A DNA stretch of 64,000 nt from NCBI GenBank assembly GCA_030068145.1, contig JAPJBO010000006.1:620001-684000 (forward strand), read 5' to 3'. The notes under the pieces were generated by a model. It saw nothing but the letters and a program-made list of their open reading frames with translations, did not search any database and was not told the origin of the DNA. A program made the position numbers and the translations under genes. The stretch comes from Diplonema papillatum. Its lineage: Eukaryota; Euglenozoa; Diplonemea; Diplonemida; Diplonemidae. Shown piece by piece: positions 1 to 9,800 of the stretch (the first letter of the stretch is position 1; each line of letters starts with the position of its first letter).

Positions 1-1010
1 GGTGCCCTGCAGCACGTGACAGTCAACGACCGTCACGATGGCCACGAGAACAGCGATTGCGAACAGAGTGCCCAGCCGTCCACTGGATCCACACTGCGAT
101 CCGCTTTGCGTCGTATCGTGTGTTCCCCCTCCTGAGAACCTTGTCAGGGTGTTTCGCCAAGATACTCGACACCAGACCCGGCGCATTTACCCTGCAGCAC
201 CGAAAGAGGAAAAGTCGCACAATTCATGGGGACTCGCCACGCTCTCGAAAGACATCGTGCGCCAGCTCCAGGCGTCGTGCGGGTGCAACCAGTATCCGAG
301 GTCCAGGTGGTGCGCGTGCAGCACGTCACAGTCAACCGCCGTCACGATGGCGACGAGAACAGCGATTGCGCACAGAATGCCGCCCACTCCACTGGATCCA
401 CACTGTGTGGTCCCCCTCTTGAAACCTATGTTGTTTTTCGGGTGTTTCGTCAGCATACTCGACACCGCTGCTCTTTCGACCCGGCGCAATTACCCTGCAG
501 CACCGAAAGAGGGAAAGTCACATAATTCATGGGGGCTCGCAACGCTCGCGATAGACAGCTCGCCGTGCAGGTTCAACCAGTATCCGGTGCGCGTGCAGCA
601 CGTCGCAGCACTCAACCGCCGTCACGATGGCGACAAGAACAGCGATTGCGCACAGAATGCCGCCCAGCCGTCCACTGGATCCACACTGTGATCCGTTTTG
701 CGTCGCATCGAGCGGTTCTCCTTCTGAAAACTTTGTCCGGGTGTTTCGCCTGGATACTCGACACCACTGCTCTTTCGACCCGCCGCATTTACCCTGCAGC
801 ACCGAAAGAGGGAAAGTCGCACAATTCATGGGGACTCGCCACGCTCTCGAAAGACATCGTGCGCCAGCTCCAGGCGTCGTGCAGGTGCAACCAGTATCCG
901 AGGTCCAGGTGGTGCGCGTGCAGCACGTCACAGTCAACCGCCGTCACGATGGCGACGAGAAAAGCGATCGCGAACAGAATGCTGCCGAAGTACCATGCCC
1001 AGTCCGTCGC
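1..1010. repeat. Tandem ~300-bp repeat, about 3 full copies plus a partial
   Basis: A unit of about 280-320 bp recurs. The landmark GTCACGATGGCGACGAGAAC (first copy slightly changed) lies near 32, 341, 621 and 942, and CCCTGCAGCACCGAAAGAG near 190, 493 and 795. On the minus strand each unit carries the end of the same membrane segment (ILCAIAVLVAIVTAV and variants) followed by the sequence downstream of it. The copies are therefore duplications of one exon end with its flank. Copies differ by substitutions and small indels, and the intact reading frame is in the rightmost one. Confidence 0.85.
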
Positions 1011-1292
1011 TGGGTTCAGCGCGGACACCTGCTGGCTTGCGAACCGGTTGGGCCGTCTCGCCTTGTGCGTGCCAGGGCGCCTTGTAGCGAATCGCTTGCG
1101 CCGGTCCTTCACCTCGACGCACCATCGTGCCAGCTCAAGCCCGGGAATAGCCCCCCATGCCGTCTCTTGACTGGCCGCGGCCGGTTCTACCACGTCATCG
1201 GCAGTCGTGGTCGCTATGTCTTTCAGCTTCTGCGCGAGTTCAAACCGCTGGCTTTGCGGGAGGTAACTAAAGTCTCGACACACGCCGGCCAT
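936..1292 (-). CDS. Putative exon ending in a transmembrane segment
   Basis: An open frame of about 119 codons reads from an ATG at 1292. It could instead be an internal exon starting at 1266, after a CTTTAG acceptor. It encodes a charged region, a basic stretch (DRRKRFATRR), then a hydrophobic span of about 17 residues (GSILFAIAFLVAIVTAV). The hydrophobic part is repeated in the tandem copies to the left, as expected for duplicated exon ends. I do not recognise a family. The gene could continue on the minus strand beyond the left edge of the window. No clear GTATG-type donor was found. Confidence 0.35.
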
Positions 1293-1377
1293 AGCTTTCG
1301 CGCTGAGAGCGCCGCACTCCCTCGATTTGATCGGCCCCCCGAAGGAACGAACAGTTTGGTGCCTGACTTTGATGGGT

Positions 1378-1525
1378 GTTTCCGACGATCCCGTAGGACG
1401 TGGAAATCGGTATTTTTCGACCAGGTCGGTAGGTTGGGGGGATGGGATGGAGAGCTTTACTGTATCGGGTTCGACTGGAATTCATGTTTGAGTCAAGATG
1501 CCACGCCGCTGCCTTTCCGCCGGGG
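1378..1525 (+). repeat. Dispersed repeat A, copy 1
   Basis: TTTCCGACGATCCCGTAGGA and a block starting GAGCTTTACTGTATCGGG also occur, diverged, at 9958-10240. A shorter piece lies at 38455-38510. In the 9958 copy a ~53-bp unit is inserted three times between the two blocks. No coding potential is recognised. Confidence 0.6.
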
Positions 1526-2006
1526 CGTTAAGCACGTGCTCGTGGCGAACGACGAGCACCACGTGCGGATCTACGGACCCGAAGACCAGGCGAGAATCTA
1601 CGGGCAATGCAATGTGACGTACGTGGCAAATCATGGATGACTTTGCGGTTGTTGATCGTTGGTGGTTTCGGCCGATATCCATACCTTACTAACGGTAGGC
1701 CCTCCTCAGTATGGTGCCGTAGTAGGTGTGCCTGTCTTCCCTGGTACCGCATGACCGTCTCTCTTTTCGTGTGCTTTTGGTGCTGCTTATGGCTTGCGCT
1801 CGTAGTGTATCCTATAATCATATCGTATTGCAATACATTTCTTGTGCTTCCTGCGAGTGCGCGCACGCCGCTGCCATCAGGTGCGTTTGCGAGCGGGTCT
1901 CCCCGCTCGTTCTGAAGGGCATGACCACCCTTAGGATCAGGGCCTGGAGCAGGTCCGTCGCTTCGTGTAGCCTCGTGTCCCGAAGCTTTGCGCGCCACCA
2001 TGAACT
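1526..2006. other. No recognised gene
   Basis: About 480 bp between a dispersed repeat and the hairpin at 2007. Open frames cross it on both strands, but none has recognisable domains or a protein-like composition. Confidence 0.5.
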
Positions 2007-2056
2007 GTCGAGAAGAGAACTCCACTCTGAAGGCTGAGTGGAGTTCTCTCCTCGAC
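2007..2056. repeat. 21-bp inverted repeat (hairpin) beside the minisatellite
   Basis: GTCGAGAAGAGAACTCCACTC pairs with its right-hand partner with one mismatch across an 8-base loop. It lies 11 bp before the first 49-bp minisatellite unit. Confidence 0.8.
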
Positions 2057-2067
2057 ACTTCACAGTG

Positions 2068-3341
2068 CATCAACTGTCTCAGTAAAACTGTGTGTCGACG
2101 GGACACCCTCCTTCTGCATCAACTTTCTCAGTAAAACTGTGTGTCGACGGGACACCCTCCTTCTGCATCAACTTTCTCAGTAAAACTGTGTGTCGACGGG
2201 ACACCCTCCTTCTGCATCAACTTTCTCAGTAAAACTGTGTGTCGACGGGACACCCTCCTTCTGCATCAACTTTCTCAGTAAAACTGTGTGTCGACGGGAC
2301 ACCCTCCTTCTGCATCAACTTTCTCAGTAAAACTGTGTGTCGACGGGACACCCTCCTTCTGCATCAACTTTCTCAGTAAAACTGTGTGTCGACGGGACAC
2401 CCTCCTTCTGCATCAACTTTCTCAGTAAAACTGTGTGTCGACGGGACACCCTCCTTCTGCATCAACTTTCTCAGTAAAACTGTGTGTCGACGGGACACCC
2501 TCCTTCTGCATCAACTTTCTCAGTAAAACTGTGTGTCGACGGGACACCCTCCTTCTGCATCAACTTTCTCAGTAAAACTGTGTGTCGACGGGACACCCTC
2601 CTTCTGCATCAACTTTCTCAGTAAAACTGTGTGTCGACGGGACACCCTCCTTCTGCATCAACTTTCTCAGTAAAACTGTGTGTCGACGGGACACCCTCCT
2701 TCTGCATCAACTTTCTCAGTAAAACTGTGTGTCGACGGGACACCCTCCTTCTGCATCAACTTTCTCAGTAAAACTGTGTGTCGACGGGACACCCTCCTTC
2801 TGCATCAACTTTCTCAGTAAAACTGTGTGTCGACGGGACACCCTCCTTCTGCATCAACTTTCTCAGTAAAACTGTGTGTCGACGGGACACCCTCCTTCTG
2901 CATCAACTTTCTCAGTAAAACTGTGTGTCGACGGGACACCCTCCTTCTGCATCAACTTTCTCAGTAAAACTGTGTGTCGACGGGACACCCTCCTTCTGCA
3001 TCAACTTTCTCAGTAAAACTGTGTGTCGACGGGACACCCTCCTTCTGCATCAACTTTCTCAGTAAAACTGTGTGTCGACGGGACACCCTCCTTCTGCATC
3101 AACTTTCTCAGTAAAACTGTGTGTCGACGGGACACCCTCCTTCTGCATCAACTTTCTCAGTAAAACTGTGTGTCGACGGGACACCCTCCTTCTGCATCAA
3201 CTTTCTCAGTAAAACTGTGTGTCGACGGGACACCCTCCTTCTGCATCAACTTTCTCAGTAAAACTGTGTGTCGACGGGACACCCTCCTTCTGCATCAACT
3301 TTCTCAGTAAAACTGTGTGTCGACGGGACACCCTCCTTCTT
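2068..3341. repeat. 49-bp minisatellite, 26 copies
   Basis: The unit begins CATCAACTTTCTCAGTAAAA and ends CCCTCCTTCTG. It repeats every 49 bp from 2068 to 3341, which is exactly 26 units. Only the first unit is visibly different (AACTGTCTC), so the array is nearly homogeneous and probably young. Because 49 is not a multiple of 3, frames running in from the right reach the same peptide in different phases. I regard those as spurious. Confidence 0.97.
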
Positions 3342-3344
3342 GTG

Positions 3345-3690
3345 TACTTCCTGCTCTGTGCTCCCTTGCAGCTGTTGGCAGTTGAGTGCGCCGGCGCCGC
3401 CGCGCTGGGAGGGGTGCGCGGGACGGACGCAGCACGCCGCCGCAGCGGCGCCGCGCGATCGATCGTTGGTGAGTCTCCCAGGCCGGAGCCGGAGGATTCC
3501 TCGCTCGTCTCCCCGCGCTTGCGTCGGAGCCCGCGTCGGGGCGCTGCCGGTGCCGGTTGCGGTCCTGCCGGAGGCGCAGGTGCCTCGTCCTCCTCGTCGG
3601 CGTCGTCTGGTCGGTCTCCCGCCACTCCGGCAGCTCACGGAGGCATTGGCGCAGCCGCCGCAACGCGTCAAGTGGTGCGCTCCGCAGCAC
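3345..3690. other. G+C-rich, coding-like low-complexity segment
   Basis: This stretch is much richer in G+C than its flanks and is open on both strands. The minus-strand frame from 3625 is the more protein-like (MAGDRPDDADEEDEAPAPP, then Pro/Ala-rich, then basic). A plus-strand frame is Ala/Ser/Arg-rich. No domain is recognised and no clear splice sites fix the frame. It lies just downstream, on the minus strand, of the ankyrin-like exon and might be part of the same gene. Confidence 0.3.
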
Positions 3691-3705
3691 TGCGTGAGGA
3701 CACCG

Positions 3706-3824
3706 TCACCGGGCTCCGGCAACACTGCTCCGGCGTGCGCTGTGAGCTCGAAGCGCACACAACACTTCTTTCACGAGGCTTTCGTGGCCTTGACGACTGG
3801 CCCAAATGAGTGCAGTGCGAATCC
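3706..3824 (-). CDS. Exon fragment with one ankyrin-repeat-like motif
   Basis: After a plausible acceptor (TCTACAGCAG, exon from 3824) the minus strand reads G-I-R-TALIWASRQGHESLVKEVL, then runs to a stop at 3706. The TALIWAS..GH...VKxLL pattern is the core of an ankyrin repeat. Only one motif is present, and neighbouring exons were not found. It may be the last exon of an ankyrin protein or a relic. Confidence 0.4.
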
Positions 3825-5613
3825 CTGCTGTAGAATCCTTGCTGGTCCCAAATAATCTGCTTCCTTCCGGGCGGACTTGGTACCTTGGTACTGTGGCCGG
3901 GCGAAACTCGCAGTGCGGCGGATCGCAAGTCATGAAGGGAGAAAGGAAGGAGAGAACGAAGAACAGTAGCACCACCGCCAAAATCATATCCACCGAGTGC
4001 AAGCACGGGTTCATTCTCTATCATCCGGGGTTTCCCCCGATACAACGTCAAAGGCAAAGAGGAGGAGTCAAGGGAGAGCCGCTGGAACTAGCTAACGGAA
4101 AGGTGCTTTTCTGGAAGCCCATCGACGTGAGCCGCACCCCCTTTTTTGCATTGCATGGTGTCACAGTCTAGCCTTGGACACGCTATGCAATCTCTGGTAT
4201 CCGGATTCCTGGTTCGTCGGATCTGGTATCCGGGCACCAGGCCGAGATATCCACCGGCATAAAGAAGTGCCAGGCATTGCAAGATGGCGCGAACGGTGTC
4301 CACGACGTGTCACCCGAAGCAATCCCCCTTACAGGTTGTTAGGGGCAGGTTGGGGAAGACAACCGCGCTCTAGCATTTGCACTTGCATCAATTCACGGTA
4401 TTAGGCTCGACAGTGATGGGGCTGTTTCTAGTCGTGCTCGATATGAGTGAAACGACTGGATGGCTTGCGGTTCGGCGCCATGGCTGAACCGGATGATGAC
4501 ACCCAGGGTACGACTTAGTTTCGGTTCAGAGGTATGGGTGTCCCGCCAGAGATGAGAGAGAGAGAGAGACTAGCATTGAGAATCGTTGGCGACGGAATCC
4601 TGAGACGGCATCGTTTACAGCAGTGGACTACGACGGTATCTGATCATCTTGGATCCCCACGCTCTCGTTCTTGATTAATGAAGACATTCTTGTCGAATGC
4701 TTTCGCAGAAGTTCGTCTTCCTACGATCTAAGAAGATTTCACCTCTGACGTAGGAGTACGTACGACCCCGGCAGCTGAAGTAGGGGAAGATCGGTAGTGT
4801 GCCAATGAAAAAGCAACCGTTTTTAAGACCGTTCTTCTCCGTGGGCTTGCTCCAAATCCGAGATGGCATACCCCCTATGCGCTATCAATGGTCCAAGGCA
4901 ACCGGGAAGACACGACGGAGAAACGCAAAAAAAGGCAATCAGGGATAGCTACGTGCCACGGCACGTGCGTTTCCGTCGGGTGTGTGTGCGTTGATGAATT
5001 CAACGCCAGAACGAAGAAGAAGCATGAAAACGGGGTTTTGCCTAGAGGCTTTTCGTGTTATTTTGCAAATGCTTTGTGCTATCTTTGTGTCTGTGCGAAG
5101 CGCGAAACGCGAAACGTTCAGCCCAGCCCGCCAACGCAATTGCGAGGCAGGCAGTCAAAAGAAGGAGACGGGCGCGGCCGCCGAACCGGTGGCAAACAGC
5201 CCCCTGGGACAGCATGATGGGCTCCCCGGAGGGGCTCACGTACCTTCATGGCTGCCCCGTCTCGCAAGTGCAGGGCGAGGAAATCGGTAAGACTTCGATA
5301 GACGGGGACCCATCGGGCCCAAGCAGCCCTTCACGCAACGCGGAAATGGAGCTCCCGTTGCTAAGATTGCTGGCTATGGTTGTTCCCAAGCGGTTGCACA
5401 GTGCCGTGATTATTACCCCTGCAGGCGTGGCTTGGTACTCGATCGGCTCTCAATCGGTTCCGGAAGCGTGCTCTACGGTAGCGGGTGATGAACTCAGATT
5501 TAGCTGTACTTCGCTTCGGCACAATGGCAAGAAGAAGGGCGTGGATTAAGATACGCGTGAACGAGGTTCAGCGGCTTCAAGGCTTCTGACGCGGAACGCA
5601 CGGCATCTACGAC
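3825..5613. other. No recognised gene; GA microsatellite
   Basis: About 1.8 kb without a convincing gene. It contains a short (GA)n run near 4553-4569 and a dispersed-repeat copy near 5021-5094. The longest frames (under 170 codons) lack recognisable features. Confidence 0.5.
5021..5094 (+). repeat. Dispersed repeat C, copy 1
   Basis: The block reading AAAACGGGGTTTTGCCTAGA, then GGCTTTTCGTGTTATT and a TTTGTGTCT tail, recurs at about 7698-7775 and 52964-53037. Fuller copies begin with GATGCTAGCATCAAGTCTTC (52472 and 52936, with a diverged piece near 27953). Three copies lie just intronic of exon acceptors in this window. Confidence 0.75.
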
Positions 5614-5826
5614 ATCATGCAGGGTCAAAACCTTGTGTCTTTTTAAAACGCTCCCGCGGGGCCGATGGCCCCCAAAAAAAAATTTGGAAAAAAAAAATTG
5701 CTCAACTTCCTCAAAAATTACTGCAGAGTTTGTTCCAAAATTTAAAATTCAAAAACCCCATTTTTTTTCCCGGAAATTTTTTTTTGGCCATTTCCAAAAA
5801 GACACAAGGTTTTGACCCTGCATGAT
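5614..5826. mobile_element. MITE with perfect 31-bp terminal inverted repeats
   Basis: The left end starts ATCATGCAGGGTCAAAACCT. Its reverse complement closes the element at 5826, giving 31-bp arms at 5614-5644 and 5796-5826. The 213-bp element is A/T-rich inside and too short to code. The termini contain CAGGGTCAAAACC. The TSD cannot be fixed because the ends are themselves partly palindromic (ATCATGC / GCATGAT). Confidence 0.8.
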
Positions 5827-5879
5827 ATGCCACACCAGCGCGTGATACTTGAGGGTCTGGCCCAGAACCACCCAAGCGC

Positions 5880-6125
5880 AATCATTTGCAGGCCATCAGG
5901 TACGACAACTGGTCTACAATGTCTACCAGGTCCGCCGCCGGAATGCCGCTAATAACCACACCTAAGGCTCGACTCAGGTTCTGCCGCTATCGCGAGTGAG
6001 AGCTCGATGGCGCGAAAGGGGCAGTGCAATTGGGATACAGGTTCAGGTCCACGTGGATCGGGTTCAGGACAGGAACAGACTAAGGCGCCACTACCTTCAT
6101 CGGATGGTACTCGATCGGAGCTGTC
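5880..6125 (-). pseudogene. Degenerate copy of the cyclophilin last exon
   Basis: The minus strand keeps a piece like the end of the functional exon (APIEY preserved) near 6100-6120. Plus-strand ACAACTGGTCTAC near 5905 corresponds to ACAGCTGGTCTAT in the real exon at about 6900. Intervening sequence is scrambled and frame is lost. It lies downstream of the gene's stop codon. Confidence 0.55.
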
Positions 6126-6430
6126 GGCATTTTTTTACATAAGCGCCAGCTTGAAAGGAAATGCTCGACGATGCTGCCCGACAAAGAACAGAAGGGATCC
6201 AAAGTGCTGTAACTACCGAACCACGTCTTGAACGGACGTGAGGTCATGCGGGTCTACCCCTACACGACAAATCACACAAACACAACAGGTCAAAAGTCCT
6301 GAGTGAGAAAACAACACACGGTGGTGTAAGCGAAGATCAAATCAGATTGTGTTTGTGTTGTATTTGCCCCTTACCTCTATATTTCCCCCCTTCCATTCGG
6401 AGTCGAAGCAGCTACGTCGAGTATTTTCAG
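6126..6430 (+). repeat. Dispersed repeat B, copy 1
   Basis: About 300 bp running from GCGCCAGCTTGAAAGGAAAT to TTCCATTCGGAGTCGAAGCA. A copy in the opposite orientation occupies about 13015-13327, and a third, same-orientation copy with a ~200-bp insertion lies at 33360-33880. No coding potential is recognised. Confidence 0.8.
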
Positions 6431-6812
6431 ACCACAGCACACAACGGGTCTACGAAACCCGCACACCAGACTCGACTCAGGATTTGCCTCCGCTTAGGCC
6501 CTACGTCACGAAGAAGGACAGTGCAATTGGGATACGCATTCAGGTCCAAGCCGTGAAGTGGGTTTTAGGCGACAGATAAAGGCGGCATCGCCGTTGATGC
6601 TTTCTCGCGAGCACGTGCGGGCCATAGCACAACTGGTCTACGAGGTCCGCATCCCAGACTCGACTTGCCTCAGGGTTTGCCGTAGCTTGGGCCCACCAAG
6701 AAGGGCAATGCAGTCGGAATACGCGTCCAGGGTGCAGTCATGGACTGACAAAAGCGCGCGCTTCAGGCCTATTGGCGTCGGACGTACTGGAACAGACAAA
6801 GCGTCACTGTCG
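6431..6812 (-). pseudogene. Further degenerate copies of the cyclophilin last-exon region
   Basis: Two blocks, near 6435-6560 and 6590-6740, share TGGTCTACGAGGTCCGCA-like and CCAGACTCGACT landmarks with each other and with 5905-6060. Both resemble the stretch at 6890-6925 inside the functional exon. Frame and most residues are lost. I read these as tandem duplications of the exon end that have decayed. Confidence 0.5.
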
Positions 6813-9800
6813 TCAACGCCGCATCTTGACGACCTGGTACTCGATCGGAGCTGACAGCATTTTCAGGCCACCCTGAACCGTTGTGGGCAAGTGCGACAGC
6901 TGGTCTATGAGGTCCATTCCCTCGATGACCATGCCAAAGGCGGCGTATCCGTTTGGCTGAGGAGCGGGGCGCGGGTCCAGGTGGACGTTGTCGTTGAGGT
7001 TGATGAAGAACTCGGTGGACGCGCTATTGGGGTCATTCTGTGTCGTTTGGTAATCGGATGCTCCCGCAGCTTGCCGCAATAGATCGGGCTGCTTCCGTCT
7101 GATGCACAGTGGCCTCAACTAATCTGTTATACAACCAGTTCGGGTCTGGGAGCAGAAACTCTTTGGGCCATCAATGATGAAATCCCGTGCAGGTTAGTTG
7201 AGTGCTTCGCTTAATCGCATAATGTTCGGGTAGATTCCCATCACGTGTCACGCCAAAAAAGTAAAAAAAAAAAAAAAAAACACGCTGCCAACGTTCTCTT
7301 TCGTGCTAACAATGCATTGTTACTACGAAAAAGACAGGCGCTTCGTGTTGTTTGTGCGTGCCGGTTGATCGTTTCCCACTTGTATTTACCCTGTGTCAGG
7401 TTCAGGTAAGGAACTCTGATCACCACCAAAACACGCTGCCTACGTCTTTTTAGCCTTGAAGGGCAACCCACAAGATTGTTAGTACTACAAAACGACATAC
7501 CGTGCGGGCCATTGCAATGGTGCCACGGACGTTCTTCGTCTTCGCTTCGAGGACGATGGGCTTGAAAGGGCTGCTTTTTTGGTGGCCGTGCACGTCCCTG
7601 CCGCCGCCTTGCAGAACAAAGCCGGGCTCCGCGCGGTAAAAGACTTTGCCGTCGAAATACTGCTTCTCGACCAGCGCCACGAAATTGGCGACCTGAAGAA
7701 ATGTGAAAACGGGTTTTTGCCTAGAGGCTTTTCGTGTTATTCTGCAAATGCTTTGAGATATCTTTGTGTCTGTGCTTTCAGTCGTCTTCTTAACCATGGT
7801 TAAGTGCGCAAATGGTGTCAGCCGAAGCTGGTAAAGCTTCGGCGCCGCCCACGTTATGTTTGTATAGCATTGAGTTCTTTTAAGTACATGAACCACATGG
7901 ATTAGCATGCACTGCCTCGATAGCCAGGTTATCGGATGACGTCGTCACCTGCCATTGCGTCGTCAAGTTCGAGCATTTGTGGCGCTAGCGGGATTTGGCT
8001 TTCTTGCGTTTCCAAAGACTGAGTCGACGAGTACAAGGGCGGGCAGGAGTGCCTGTTTTCCACTTTCGAGGGCATTGGTATGCCTAGCATGTGTTTAGCA
8101 TTGAGTTCTTTTAAGTACATGAACCACATGGATTAGCATGCACTGATGCAGCATGTTTAGCAGCGGCTGCCAAACATCCCGTATCACCGCGCAAGGTGGT
8201 AAAACGCTCTTTTGTTTTCTTTTCATTTGCTTTTGATGGGGCATGCAGGCCTGATATGCAAGAATGGAAAAGAGACGGGGGGGGAAAAGGAAAAGGTTTG
8301 TGCCCTCGTAGCTCGCCGGGCCAGCGCTCCAGATAGGACTGGGCTAGGTATTTTGGTGGCATGTGGGATTTTTTGCACAGAAATGCGTAGTTTTGTTTTA
8401 TTATTTTTACTTGTTTGTTGTCGACAACTTTTTTTGTATTGAGGTGCAGTGTTCGCTTTAAGACCGGGGGCCCAGTCATTTTTCAAAACCGCCTCTGGGC
8501 AGTTTTTTATTTCGAAGCTTGCCAGGCGTGTGGCTTTTTTACTAGTGTTCATCTTCCAGGGGTTTCTTAGCAGGCAGCCGCGACCTACATTGGAGCGTAC
8601 CAGCAGCCTGGATACGGCCGAGACGCAACCGGTCGATGAGCCCCCCAAGCTGGGCTAGCTTCGTCAGAATGGCGAAAGGTAAGAATTCCAGACATGACCC
8701 ATCTGGGTTGAACGGACCAAGGTTCGTGCAAAATGCCGTCGATAGCTATTCGGTTATCCTTCGAGTGGCTGAGGCATTTGTGCTGTGTCTGCTGTGGCTG
8801 GGTTGCTTCTGACTGCGTGCAGGATCCTTCCCCGAATAAAAGGCTTTGCTCCAGTCGTTCCTCCATCTGTGATAGCTGTTGCCTGTCCTTCTGGACATCA
8901 CCACGTTTCTGGATAACTTCACCCGCCGCTGTGCCGCGCCCTCGTGCGAGGTCGACACTCCAACCGTGGACTTGGCATTGAGTTCATCGAGCTCTTGAAG
9001 GCTCGCACCGTCCACACGCAACTTGTGGAGGCTCTCTACAGTGACTGGGCGTCTCGGCAGGCTCATGCCAACCAAGTGGCCTGCTTCAGTCTTTTCGGCG
9101 GTTTTCCTTCCCCTTGGTCGGGGCGGTTCACTCCCCATGTTGTTGAGCTTTTGTTCAAGCTTTCACTGGATTTCTTGGTCAAGCACCAGTTGGCACAGCC
9201 CATTCCATGAATCAAACCGTCAAAGTGACCCAGGAAAAAGATGCGGCTGGTCGTTGTTCATTTCATCACACGTTAGTACTGCCGTGGCCTGGGTCAGCAG
9301 CATGTTAGACATACTGGATCAAATGCGCCGGCTCGTGTCGTCGCTGGGTTTCGGCTCCGGACGGTAATCAGGTAGGAGGCGCGTGCAGTGACTGTGACAC
9401 CGGTGACACTAGGAAGAAAACACTGCCAGGTGGAGGCAGGTAGGGCCTACGCCCTGGCACGACAACACTGCTGGTCATTTTTTGACCCAAAAATGACCGG
9501 TCAATTTTCAGCGATGGATTTTTTTAGTCATAAATGACCGGCTTTTTTCATAGCGCGAGCACTGTTGAGGTGGCATTCAGATGTAAATCCAAAGCCGCCA
9601 ACGTCAAATTTTGTTAAGCAGCGCACTTGCCGTGACACCTGTGATCAAAGTAAAGGAGGAAAGGAGAAAATGTTTCTAAAAAAGAAAGGGGGCAGGTTGT
9701 ATTTTTCGACCCTCGTAGCTCGCTGGGTCAGGCGCGCCAGGTAGATGCTGGGCTAGTTTCTGTGACTTCTGTCTGGACTTGGACTGTGTAGTCCTTCTGT

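Noticed and set aside
1528-2106. 192-codon minus-strand frame
   Set aside because: No domain and atypical composition; it crosses a hairpin and begins within the minisatellite.
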